NCBI GenBank assembly: GCA_046350935.1
Contig: JAXLZK010000028.1
Span: 1 to 53,686 of the forward strand
Origin: Nitrobium sp046350935
GTDB lineage: Bacteria > Nitrospirota > Thermodesulfovibrionia > Thermodesulfovibrionales > Dissulfurispiraceae
Direction of reading: 5' to 3'
Length of the DNA: 53,686 nucleotides
The notes under the pieces were generated by a model, which was not told the origin of the DNA, did no database searches, and saw only the letters and a program-made list of their open reading frames with translations. The position numbers were made by a program, and so were the translations under genes. Numbering within the stretch: the stretch's first letter is position 1; the number at the start of each line of letters is the position of its first letter. Below, piece after piece: positions 1-7,836 of the stretch.

Positions 1-349
1 CTTAGAGCTTTTTTGACAGCACGTCCTGAAGCATCTGCTTGTCCAGGCTGAGGTCTGCTACTATCTTCTTAAGCCGGAAGTTCTCTTCCTCCAGCTGTTT
101 CAACCTGCGGAGTTCAGACGGCCCCAGTCCTCCGTACTTCTTCTTCCAGTTGTAAAAGGTCTGCTCACTGATCCCCATCTTCCGGATCACCTCAGCTACC
201 GGGGTGCCCGTTTCCGCCTGCTTCAGTGCAAAGGCGATCTGCTCTTCTGTAAACTTCGTCTTCTTCATGGCAAAACCCTCCTCCTCAGGATTGTTAATTT
301 TGCCAGATTTCTCCACTTCTACGTTGACTAGTTTTTCGGGAGAAGGTCA
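1..349 (-). mobile_element. 5' end of an IS3-family insertion sequence, cut by the window edge
   Basis: The segment holds a complete IS3-type orfA on the minus strand. Its upstream end reads TGACCTTCTCCCGAAAAACT on the minus strand, which resembles the TG-starting inverted-repeat ends of IS3-family elements. The end is placed at about 349 (349-351 possible). The orfB transposase and the other end would lie to the left, outside the window. At 8-14 the minus strand reads AAAAAAG, the usual IS3 -1 frameshift heptamer, just before the orfA stop. Family assignment rests on protein style and end sequence; the subgroup was not determined. Confidence 0.75.
2..268 (-). CDS. IS3-family transposase OrfA (HTH protein)
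   Basis: An 88-residue protein with the HTH_Tnp_1 layout. It has a basic helix-turn-helix (KFTEEQIAFALKQAETGTPV then GISEQTFYNWKKKYGG) followed by a leucine-zipper-like coiled coil (LRRLKQLEEENFRLKKIVAD). OrfA binds the IS ends and, through a -1 slip into orfB, gives the OrfAB transposase. The start is the ATG at 268 because GGAGGAGGG lies 7 nt upstream; a longer in-frame reading to 316 has no such site. The AAAAAAG heptamer at 8-14 sits just before the stop and fits programmed frameshifting. orfB is outside the window, so whether the element is intact is unknown. Confidence 0.85.
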   Translation of the reverse strand: MKKTKFTEEQIAFALKQAETGTPVAEVIRKMGISEQTFYNWKKKYGGLGPSELRRLKQLEEENFRLKKIVADLSLDKQMLQDVLSKKL

Positions 350-1365
350 CAGGCACTGAATCCCACGGAAATGGTATTAATCCGATATTGATGCACAGCG
401 GTTGCGGTCACTCCCGAGTCATCGAATATCGCATAATTTATCCCTGGCCCCAATGCGCTGGCATAGATCACACCATTAAATCCACAATCCTTAATTAATT
501 CGCAAAGATACTGGCTTGGCAGGTATTCAAGATGGGCTGACTTGGGCAGAATCGGCATTGTCAGTTCCTCACCCAGGCGGCATAATAGCCCCATATTTTT
601 AAATATCAATTCAATTTGCTCGTCCTCAGGCTCGAAAGGCGAAATCGTTTTTCGTGGATTGCGCAGATCGGCAAGCTCTATGCTTTTACTCACTTCGAAT
701 TCAGCGACACAGGCCAGTTCTCCCTTGTGTGGGCGAACTTCGGATATAGCCGTCGCCGCATCGGAGGCAACATACAAGCATGGAATGCCAACTGGATTTG
801 CCCGCCCATTACCGGAGGAGCTCGCCGGCGGTTTTCCCATTTGCTCCATGGTATATGGTTCCGAGTGCTCGCAGATTCTGGCGCGATAGATTTTATTGGG
901 GATATCCTCGGGGGAAGCCCTGAGAAAGCTGAATAATTGCTTAAGTTCCTTGGTTGGTTGAAATTTCTTGGGGAAAAAACGGTTGCGATGTTTTAATTCC
1001 TCGCGGAAATCCTCCCATTCCTGCACTGCGGAGAGGTCGCCCGCCTTGACGGGTATATATTTCCTCTTAATTATGTCAGGATCATTAAGAACCAGACTCA
1101 ACAATAGCTCCGCTTGTTCTGGCTCCAGCTTTTCAAACAATGCCCAGTCTTTTCGCAACAATGATTCTATACAACAAGCGCTGAAGTCATCCCCCTCTAT
1201 ATAAACGCCAAGGGGCTTTTCCAAATAATCGATCAACGCGGGTGGGTCGATGAGCTTGACCATATTGCCGCCACAAAAATCGCAACGACCGGTTTCTTTT
1301 GAATGCTGCTCAATTTCTCGGGAAAGAAACGCATCTCCAAAGCAATTGCCACAACACTTCCTCAT
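328..1365 (-). CDS. RES-domain protein with N-terminal zinc-ribbon/HEPN-RES-like domain
   Basis: About 345 residues. The N-terminus has paired cysteines (CCGNC near residue 5, CDFCGG near 29) typical of the HEPN/RES N-terminal region. The C-terminal half is a RES domain with the three name-giving residues in place: Arg in IYRARI, Glu in AISEVRP and Ser in IYASAL, plus the GRANPVG motif. Characterised RES toxins degrade NAD+ by phosphorolysis; this protein's activity is inferred. It starts 4 nt after the sce7725-like gene, so the two are probably co-transcribed. The ATG at 1365 follows an in-frame TTG at 1368. The last residues (about DLLPKN) and the stop are read from the IS3-family end, so the natural C-terminus has been replaced. 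Confidence 0.8.
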   Translation of the reverse strand: MRKCCGNCFGDAFLSREIEQHSKETGRCDFCGGNMVKLIDPPALIDYLEKPLGVYIEGDDFSACCIESLLRKDWALFEKLEPEQAELLLSLVLNDPDIIKRKYIPVKAGDLSAVQEWEDFREELKHRNRFFPKKFQPTKELKQLFSFLRASPEDIPNKIYRARICEHSEPYTMEQMGKPPASSSGNGRANPVGIPCLYVASDAATAISEVRPHKGELACVAEFEVSKSIELADLRNPRKTISPFEPEDEQIELIFKNMGLLCRLGEELTMPILPKSAHLEYLPSQYLCELIKDCGFNGVIYASALGPGINYAIFDDSGVTATAVHQYRINTISVGFSACDLLPKN

Positions 1366-1369
1366 CAAC

Positions 1370-2308
1370 TTACGTTCCCAGGAAGTGCGCTATCAATTCA
1401 ATGTGGTGCTGCATGGAGAGTTTTTTGACAAAACCAAGGCCGGGGTAATGCTCTCTTTCATGAAAGCTTATGAATTCCTCAACGGCTTTGGATCGATAAA
1501 TCTTCGATTTCGGAGCGCTCACATCTTTAGCAAGCTTCCGTAGCGCCTCCAGGAATTTTCCACCTGGGTCGGTAGGAGTCTGCGTACGATCGGAGATATA
1601 GTGCTTGACGAACATGTCATTATCTTCCTTCGAATCAATGAAGGTCAAATGTATCGCCACCGCATAAGCCGGTCCGCCAGACTCCATAAATTCATCGCCT
1701 ACAATCAGGAAGTCACCAAAACCATCTGTGCCCTCATCATCGTAGGTGATATGCAAGTCCGAGAAGTGCTCGACGTCAGGGTGCTCCCGGTTCGTTCTCT
1801 TGATGAAGCCATCACGGATAAGCACGCGGCGAGCTCCCTTAAACTGGCGCCGATATAATCGACTGCAAAATTCCTCTATGAAGATGTGCTCCTCGATTGC
1901 ATTAACCTTTTCCAATGCATCCACCAGTTCTCGGCCATGTGGATACCCATAATGGATAATGCTAATTGGTCGAGACAGGTCCTTGCAGAATTTTCTGATA
2001 GCGTTTGGCTCCGATTTCGAGTTGACAATATATCCCAGCGAAAGGTTGTCGTATCCGGAAACAATATCGGAAATACCTTTGTCGGAAAGTGGGGAGGAGC
2101 TACCGCAAAGCTCACCACATTGAGGATTGACGATAAGCACAAAACGAGCCTCATGCTCCACGAGAGCCTCAAGCGCCCGGCGCAACCCAGCAAGATTTTG
2201 TTTTACCGGCTCAATGACCGGAACGATCTTCGCGTGAGACATACGCTTCGCGTTTTCGCGTATAGAAACAAGCTCGTACTGCTTACCTCGAAAATAAGGA
2301 TAGTACAC
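1370..2308 (-). CDS. beta-family / sce7725-like protein
   Basis: About 312 residues, opening with YYPYFRGKQYELVSIRENA, the hallmark start of the T4-beta-like / sce7725 family, with IVPVIEPVK next. No catalytic motif could be identified and the function is unknown. The start is GTG at 2308 because AGGAGG lies at 2313-2318, 4 nt upstream; a more upstream ATG at 2326 has that site inside the coding region. The gene sits between an sce7726-like gene (22 nt upstream to the GTG) and the RES gene (1-4 nt downstream), all minus strand. The names sce7725 and sce7726 come from neighbouring Sorangium genes, so their pairing here fits a known association. Assignment is from remembered family sequence. 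Confidence 0.72.
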   Translation of the reverse strand: MYYPYFRGKQYELVSIRENAKRMSHAKIVPVIEPVKQNLAGLRRALEALVEHEARFVLIVNPQCGELCGSSSPLSDKGISDIVSGYDNLSLGYIVNSKSEPNAIRKFCKDLSRPISIIHYGYPHGRELVDALEKVNAIEEHIFIEEFCSRLYRRQFKGARRVLIRDGFIKRTNREHPDVEHFSDLHITYDDEGTDGFGDFLIVGDEFMESGGPAYAVAIHLTFIDSKEDNDMFVKHYISDRTQTPTDPGGKFLEALRKLAKDVSAPKSKIYRSKAVEEFISFHEREHYPGLGFVKKLSMQHHIELIAHFLGT

Positions 2309-2331
2309 AGTTCCTCCTGAATTCATCTCGA

Positions 2332-3213
2332 CTAAGCTGCAAAGCAGGTCCCGATCTTAGCGTCCAGTAATTTTAACAATTGCGCTTGCTGACCAGCGGC
2401 GAGTTTACATGAGAGAGAGGCTGACTTGAGCGAATTGGGCATTAAGCTGACAAATTCGCGCAATCGCCTGCTATTGCCGCGTGTCTTCAGGACAGTTACA
2501 ATTTCATCGTGAGCCACAATCGGGCTGAGTGTGCAGAAAAGATCTCGGCACACCTGATATATGCGGGTATTCGGCACATTGGGCACAGCCCCAAAACGCC
2601 TCTTGATGATTTGCTCATATTCGTTCTTACGTAGAGAATCGAAGATAACGGGCGGCCGAACCGTTCCTTTGAGTGATAAGGGCTTTTGCACAGTGCGGAT
2701 TGTGTTGCGGTCGGTAAGTATCATCAGACCAATATCGGTTCCCACGACCTCTTTTACTTTCTCCAGCTGCGAATCCGCTGTTATTACATTAATTTTATCG
2801 AAAAGCTGTCGATAAGCAGCTATTTGCCGCGTCAGCCGTTCCATGCCATCGTAGGCGGATTTAATCTCATATACGGCGCTGGTCCCATTTAAAAGCACAA
2901 CATCCGCTTTGCAAATGCCCGTGCGAAACTCGGTCAGCATGAAAGTAGTATTCAGCGAATGCACGCCCATCAAAAGTTTCTGCGCAATGGCATTCTTATA
3001 TATATATTCGTTTCGATAATTATGGAATAATATTGAGTAGACCTTATCAAAGAAATCCCGTAGGCTTGTTGATGGCGCAAACTCATGGAGGAAACCTGTC
3101 TCCCGTAGGAGACTAGCCGCAAGGGGAGAACGACCCTTTGTGGCCAATTCCTTTATAACCGCTGACGAGAAAAACCGAGCAAGGCTTCCCGCCTCTCTGT
3201 TTCTGTGTGTCAA
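2332..3213 (-). CDS. sce7726-family protein, PD-(D/E)XK nuclease-like
   Basis: About 293 residues from a TTG start. The segment TEFRTGICKADVVLLNGTS followed by AVYEIKSAYDGMERL has the D...(E)xK spacing of PD-(D/E)XK nucleases (Asp in KADVV, Glu and Lys in YEIK). The upstream segment NEYIYKNAIAQKLL is also typical of the sce7726 family. A nuclease role is inferred from the fold. The TTG at 3213 is chosen because an AGAGAGGGGG site is 5 nt upstream. The in-frame extension to 3390 is cysteine/arginine-rich and reads like non-coding DNA. It is the first gene of the sce7726-sce7725-RES cassette. Confidence 0.72.
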   Translation of the reverse strand: MTHRNREAGSLARFFSSAVIKELATKGRSPLAASLLRETGFLHEFAPSTSLRDFFDKVYSILFHNYRNEYIYKNAIAQKLLMGVHSLNTTFMLTEFRTGICKADVVLLNGTSAVYEIKSAYDGMERLTRQIAAYRQLFDKINVITADSQLEKVKEVVGTDIGLMILTDRNTIRTVQKPLSLKGTVRPPVIFDSLRKNEYEQIIKRRFGAVPNVPNTRIYQVCRDLFCTLSPIVAHDEIVTVLKTRGNSRRLREFVSLMPNSLKSASLSCKLAAGQQAQLLKLLDAKIGTCFAA

Positions 3214-3424
3214 ATTGGCCCCCTCTCTTCGACAAACCCTCCACTTGCTCACTATGGAAATATAATACGCAATACAAGGAGAAAGAGCAACATTCACCGG
3301 CACGCTTCGCGCATTTCCGGAGCATAATCGGCACGACTCCCGGGAAAAAAGTCCCCTCTTGCACTCACAAAGGCCAAGACACGGGACCATTGAAAATAGA
3401 ATTTCAGGATGTTACTATAACTGC

Positions 3425-3625
3425 ATGGATTTTCTTCTGCTCGTTATAGTGGCTGCGATCCTTGTCGTCCCAGGGTACTTTCTTATTACTAAAACCTTAA
3501 TAATGCCCTTCAGCAATAAGGTAGCTTGGCTCATCATATTTCTTGTTGTTCTGGTGGTAGTAGTGGCTATAATTTCTCCAGTAATTCGAGACTACTTGCT
3601 GCAGTTAGTGACATCCAAAACGTGA
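3425..3625 (+). CDS. possible small two-helix membrane protein
   Basis: A 66-residue reading frame with two strongly hydrophobic stretches (MDFLLLVIVAAILVVPGYF and a later LIIFLVVLVVVVAII). No good ribosome-binding site lies at a proper distance; the nearest AGGA is about 15 nt upstream. Its 3' end overlaps the opposite-strand small ORF at 3567-3779, which has better start signals, so both are unlikely to be real. Function unknown. Confidence 0.3.
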   Translation: MDFLLLVIVAAILVVPGYFLITKTLIMPFSNKVAWLIIFLVVLVVVVAIISPVIRDYLLQLVTSKT

Positions 3626-3779
3626 TTTCTATGGCAATCATCATGATCTCCTCATAGGGAATTCCGAAGGATCTTTCCAAATATTGAACCGTCTCTTTAT
3701 CGGTACTTCTCTGCATTAGCCTTAAAAGGCCCACCTTCCTTAGAATGTTTCCGAGGACGCAAAATCGAACTATTCGCAT
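3567..3779 (-). CDS. small protein of unknown function
   Basis: A 70-residue frame (starts MRIVRFCVLGNILRK). The start codon is preceded by AAGGAGGG 3-4 nt upstream, and a TATAAT hexamer (minus strand, 3797-3802) lies at a plausible promoter distance, so expression is credible. No domain recognised; a hydrophobic patch (EEIMMIAIEITFWMSLTAA) may be a membrane helix. It overlaps a weaker plus-strand ORF at its 3' end. Confidence 0.42.
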   Translation of the reverse strand: MRIVRFCVLGNILRKVGLLRLMQRSTDKETVQYLERSFGIPYEEIMMIAIEITFWMSLTAASSLELLEKL

Positions 3780-4046
3780 GATCCCTCCTTGGTGGCATTA
3801 TATATTTATATTACGCGCAGGTTGGAAATCCGAAGCCCCAGTAAAAGATCCCTCCGCTTTTGGGGCGCACTCATAAGTATGAGAACGCCCTTTAGAGAAG
3901 AAAAGAGAGAAATCATGAGAGCGCGAAGTTCACATTTTTGATAAATGAGAACGTACATAAACGTCTACGCGTCAAACGCGCTTTGTAGGAAGTAATCCTT
4001 CAGGAGTATGTTGCCAGTCTTTTGGAAAGTTCGGTTCCGACTACAA

Positions 4047-4084
4047 CTAAAAACCCCTGCGGGTTCTACCGCAGGGGTTTTTAG
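4047..4084. terminator. bidirectional rho-independent terminator
   Basis: The stem CCCCTGCGG (4054-4062) pairs perfectly with CCGCAGGGG (4069-4077) around a 6-nt loop. A/T runs extend the pairing (AAAAA at 4049-4053, TTTTT at 4078-4082), so it can work in either direction. On the minus strand it follows gyrB by about 110 nt and is the likely end of the dnaA-dnaN-gyrB transcripts. Confidence 0.85.
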
Positions 4085-4125
4085 TTATGGCGGACATGAG
4101 AAATCACGGGCAATATTTTTTCTTC

Positions 4126-4177
4126 TTATGCCCGAATTTATTTCATGTTATGCCCGCAAATTTTCACCTTATGCCCG
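4126..4177. repeat. three direct copies of TTATGCCCG
   Basis: TTATGCCCG occurs at 4126-4134, 4148-4156 and 4169-4177, with start-to-start spacings of 22 and 21 bases, about two helical turns. A related TTATGGCGG lies at 4085-4093, 41 bases earlier. Such phasing is typical of sites bound on one DNA face, but no binding protein is known here. Confidence 0.6.
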
Positions 4178-4195
4178 AACCGACAAACCCGAGCC

Positions 4196-6604
4196 CTAGA
4201 TATCGATGTTCTTCGCCTCCAGGGCGTGCTTGGTGATGAACTCCTTCCGCGGCTCCACTTGGTCGCCCATGAGGATGGTGAACATCTCGTCCGCCCTCAC
4301 CGAGTCTTCCACCGTGACCTGCAGGAAGGTCCTCTTCTCGGGGTCCATGGTGGTCTCCCACAGCTGCTGCGGGTTCATCTCCCCCAGCCCCTTATAGCGC
4401 TGGATGGACAATCCCTTCTTGGACCCCTCCGTTGCAACGGCGAGCAGCTCCTTCAGGGAGGGCGCCTCCCTCATCTCTCCGCCTTTCACTTCGATCGAGT
4501 AAGGGGCCGGCCCCAGGGCGTGCGTCAGCTCCTTATAGAGACCGGCAACCTCCTTGAACTCGGGGTGGAGGAAGAGAGGGGTCGAGAGGGTCAGCTTGTA
4601 GTTCTGTCTCCTCACGTCGACGGCAAAAGCCTCGTGCTCCTCGTCCCCGTGGATTTCGCCGTACTTAAGGGCGGGCAGCGCCTCTCTGAGCGCGCCGAGG
4701 AGCTCCGCAACCGCGTCCTTGTCCTTGAACGTCTCCTTTTCCACTCCCTTTTTCAGGAGGAAGGCGATCACCTCAGGGTCGTTCCGCTTCTTTTCGAACC
4801 ACCCGATGAGTTTTTCGAAGGTGGCGATCTTCTTGAGAAAGGGGACGAGTTTCTTCCCGCCGACCTTGCCGGTCGGGGTGACGACATGCATGTCTTCAGC
4901 CGCAAGGTCGAAGAGCATCGCCATGAGCTCCGTCTCGTTCTGGACGTACTTCTCGGTCTTCCCCTTCTTGATCCTGAAGAGGGGCGGCTGGGCGATATAG
5001 AGATACCCCTTTTCGAGCAGCTCCGGCATCTGGCGGTAGAAGAAGGTGAGGAGGAGAGTCCGGATATGGGCGCCGTCCACGTCGGCGTCGGTCATCAGCA
5101 CGATCTTATGGTACCGCGCCTTCGCGGTATCGAATTCCTCGGGACCGATGCCGGTGCCCAGGGCGGTGATCAGCGTTTTGATCTCGTCGGAGGTCAGCAT
5201 CTTGTCGAAGCGGGCCTTCTCCACGTTGAGGATCTTTCCCCGCAGCGGCAGGATCGCCTGGTAGCGCCTGTCCCGGCCCTGCTTCGCCGATCCCCCTGCG
5301 GAGTCTCCCTCGACGATATAGAGCTCCGAACGGGCGGGGTCCTTTTCCGAGCAGTCCGCCAGCTTGCCCGGCAGCCCCGTATCCTCCAGCACGCCCTTTC
5401 TGCGGGTCAGCTCCCGCGCCTTCCGGGCGGCCTCCCGGGCCCGCGCCGCCTGGATCGCCTTCTCGATGACCTTGCGGGCGACAGCCGGGTTTTCCTCGAA
5501 GTAGGTCGAAAGGGCCTCGTTCACAATGGACTCCACGATGCCCTTCACCTCGCTGTTGCCGAGCTTCATCTTGGTCTGCCCTTCGAACTGGGGGTTGGGG
5601 AGCTTCACGCTGATGACGGCGGTCAGCCCCTCCCGGATGTCGTCGCCCGAGACGCTCTCCTTGCCCTCCTTGATGATCCCCGAGGAGGTGGCATAGCTGT
5701 TCGCCGTCCGGGTAAGGGCGGATTTGAAGCCCACCAGGTGGCTGCCGCCCTCCCGGGTATTGATGTTATTGGCAAAAGTGTAGATGTTCTCCGAATATCC
5801 GTCGTTGTACTGGAGCGCGATCTCCGCGGTGATCCCGTCCTTTTCCCCTTCGACATAGATGGGTTTCGGATGAAGGGGGGTCTTGTTCTTGTTCAGGTGC
5901 TCCACAAAAGAGACGATCCCCCCCTTGTACAGGAATTCCTGGTGCTGCTCGGTCCTCTCGTCGGCAATGCTGATCTGCAGCCCCCTGTTCAGGAAGGCGA
6001 GCTCCCGCAGGCGCTGTGCCAGCACATCGTAATGGAACTCGGTCACCTCGAAGATCTGCGGGTCGGGCTTGAAAGTGATCTTCGTACCCCTCCCCTTGGT
6101 TTTGCCGGTGACAGTGAGCGGGGTGACGGGTTTGCCCCTCTCGAACCGCTGCTGGTAAACGACCCCGTCCTGTTTTATCTCCATTTCGAGCCACTCGGAC
6201 AGTGCGTTCACCACCGAGATGCCCACCCCGTGCAGGCCGCCCGAAATCTTGTAGGCCTTCGATTCGAACTTGCCTCCCGCGTGGAGCTCGGTCAGCACGA
6301 TCTCCGCGGCAGACCTCCCCTCTGGGTCGCCGGGATGCGGCCCCGTGGGAATACCCCTCCCGTTGTCGATCACCGTGCAGCTCCCGTCATGGTGCAGGAC
6401 CGCCTCGATAACGGTGCAGTGCCCGGCAAGGGCCTCATCCACGCTGTTGTCCACCACTTCGTAGACGAGGTGATGGAGGCCCTCGATGCTGGTGGACCCG
6501 ATATACATGGCGGGCCGCATCCGCACCGCGGAAAGGCCCTTCAGTATTTTTATCTCTTCGGCCCCGTAGGCCGTTTCAACCTGCTCTTTCATTTTATCAG
6601 TCAT
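4196..6604 (-). CDS. gyrB: DNA gyrase subunit B
   Basis: About 802 residues, the usual GyrB length. The GHKL ATPase comes first (EVVDNSVDEALAGHC, DNGRGIPTG, GGLHGVGISVVNAL), then the transducer, then the TOPRIM domain with YIVEGDSAGGSAKQGRDR and LMTDADVDGAHIRTLLLTFF, and the C-terminal GyrB tail ending RYKGLGEMNPQQLWETTMDP. With GyrA it introduces negative supercoils using ATP. The ATG at 6604 is chosen because AGAGGAG lies just upstream; an in-frame extension to 6637 (APAAPPKRRK) has no such site. It follows dnaN by 52 nt. gyrA is not in the window. Confidence 0.97.
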   Translation of the reverse strand: MTDKMKEQVETAYGAEEIKILKGLSAVRMRPAMYIGSTSIEGLHHLVYEVVDNSVDEALAGHCTVIEAVLHHDGSCTVIDNGRGIPTGPHPGDPEGRSAAEIVLTELHAGGKFESKAYKISGGLHGVGISVVNALSEWLEMEIKQDGVVYQQRFERGKPVTPLTVTGKTKGRGTKITFKPDPQIFEVTEFHYDVLAQRLRELAFLNRGLQISIADERTEQHQEFLYKGGIVSFVEHLNKNKTPLHPKPIYVEGEKDGITAEIALQYNDGYSENIYTFANNINTREGGSHLVGFKSALTRTANSYATSSGIIKEGKESVSGDDIREGLTAVISVKLPNPQFEGQTKMKLGNSEVKGIVESIVNEALSTYFEENPAVARKVIEKAIQAARAREAARKARELTRRKGVLEDTGLPGKLADCSEKDPARSELYIVEGDSAGGSAKQGRDRRYQAILPLRGKILNVEKARFDKMLTSDEIKTLITALGTGIGPEEFDTAKARYHKIVLMTDADVDGAHIRTLLLTFFYRQMPELLEKGYLYIAQPPLFRIKKGKTEKYVQNETELMAMLFDLAAEDMHVVTPTGKVGGKKLVPFLKKIATFEKLIGWFEKKRNDPEVIAFLLKKGVEKETFKDKDAVAELLGALREALPALKYGEIHGDEEHEAFAVDVRRQNYKLTLSTPLFLHPEFKEVAGLYKELTHALGPAPYSIEVKGGEMREAPSLKELLAVATEGSKKGLSIQRYKGLGEMNPQQLWETTMDPEKRTFLQVTVEDSVRADEMFTILMGDQVEPRKEFITKHALEAKNIDI

Positions 6605-6656
6605 CTTTCTCCTCTTTGGGGGCGCGGCGGGCGCCACCGGCTCCGACGGCCGGCGC

Positions 6657-7760
6657 TTACAGGCGCATCGGCATTACTACGTATTTATATTCCTCGCTGC
6701 CCTCTTCCATGATCAGGGTGGGACTGAGGGGTTCATTCATCGTGAAGACGATCCTCTCGGCATCCATGACGCCCAGGGCGTCAAGGATATAGCGGGCGTT
6801 GAAGGCGAGCGTAAGGGGGCTTCCCGCATACTCCACCGTAATCTCGTCCTTCGCCTCCCCGAGGTCGGGATTCGAGGCGGAAATGCCCATCGTCGCGGCA
6901 TCGAGGTCCACCTTTACCGCGCTGCTCCTCTCCTTGCTCATGATCGAGACCCTTCTGAGAGCCCTCATGAGCGTGTTCTTATCCACCGACATGACCTTTT
7001 CGCCCGCTGCGGGGATGACCTGCTCATAGTTCGGATAGGTGCCTTCTATCAGCCGCGTCAGGAACTGGATGTCGTCCAGGATAAAGAGGATATGGTTCTT
7101 TCCCAGAGTCAGTTTCACCTCTTTCGATTCGGGGGTCAGAAATCTCCTCAACTCGGATAGGGACTTCCGCGAAAAGATGATCTTCTTCTCCTCAGCAGCT
7201 CTCGCCCCGACCGTTTTCCTGGAGAGGGCGAGGCGGTGTCCGTCCGTCCCCACGACGGTCAGGGTGCCGTCCGGCTTTATATGAAAAAGGAGCCCGTTCA
7301 GCACATAGCGCGTATCCGACTCCCCCGCTGCATACAGCGTCTTGTCGATCATATCGAGGAGCACCGGAGAGTCCATTACCATCTCCTCAGCCTCCCCGGA
7401 AAGGGACGGCCAGACCGGAAACTCCTCTGGAGAGAGGCAGGCCAGACGGAAGAGGCTCTTGCCGCTCTTTATTTTCAGCCACTTGTTGTCAACGGATTCG
7501 AGGGTGATGTCCCCCTCCATTTCCCGCACGATCTCGAAGAGCTTCTTTGCGGGAATGCAGAGGGTCCCCTCTTCAGCCACGGTCAGGGCGATAGGCTCCT
7601 TGAACGCGGTTTCGAGGTCGGTAGCAGTAATGGCGCCGCCTCCTTTCTCCGCTGCGAGAAGGAAATGGCTCAGGATGGGCATGGTGTTCTTCTTCTCCAC
7701 GATGTTCTGAATAGCCGAAAGCTTTCTCTGCAATTCATCCTTTTCTACTGTTACCTTCAT
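6657..7760 (-). CDS. dnaN: DNA polymerase III beta subunit (sliding clamp)
   Basis: A 367-residue protein of normal length for the clamp. It starts MKVTVEKDELQRKLSAIQNI and ends with the conserved YVVMPMRL, with GTDGHRLA in the middle domain. The clamp dimer encircles DNA and tethers the replicative polymerase. It lies between dnaA (76 nt upstream) and gyrB on the same strand, the classic origin-linked order. CGGAGGGAG just before the ATG supports the start. Confidence 0.97.
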   Translation of the reverse strand: MKVTVEKDELQRKLSAIQNIVEKKNTMPILSHFLLAAEKGGGAITATDLETAFKEPIALTVAEEGTLCIPAKKLFEIVREMEGDITLESVDNKWLKIKSGKSLFRLACLSPEEFPVWPSLSGEAEEMVMDSPVLLDMIDKTLYAAGESDTRYVLNGLLFHIKPDGTLTVVGTDGHRLALSRKTVGARAAEEKKIIFSRKSLSELRRFLTPESKEVKLTLGKNHILFILDDIQFLTRLIEGTYPNYEQVIPAAGEKVMSVDKNTLMRALRRVSIMSKERSSAVKVDLDAATMGISASNPDLGEAKDEITVEYAGSPLTLAFNARYILDALGVMDAERIVFTMNEPLSPTLIMEEGSEEYKYVVMPMRL

Positions 7761-7836
7761 GAACTCCCTCCGGAAAAAATAAAATAACTCGTGTCACGTC
7801 CGGGAAACAATGCCTCTCGTACCGGATTTCCCTTCC

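Larger units (their letters stand above)
3780..4195. other. intergenic region between accessory segment and gyrB
   Basis: No gene is supported in these 416 bases. They contain three copies of ATGAGARCG (3879, 3915, 3945), a CTCAT/ATGAG inverted pair at 3870-3883, a strong bidirectional terminator (4047-4084) and a triple TTATGCCCG repeat (4126-4177). It probably marks the border between the left accessory genes and the core chromosome. No tRNA or attachment site was recognised. Confidence 0.6.

Noticed and set aside
4020..4050. tRNA fragment suggested by GGTTCGGTTCC-like text
   Set aside because: The arms do not pair as a T-stem and no other tRNA parts are near.
4145..6712. An 855-codon open frame on the plus strand opposite gyrB
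   Set aside because: It mirrors gyrB in high-GC DNA and has no recognisable domain; gyrB is certain.
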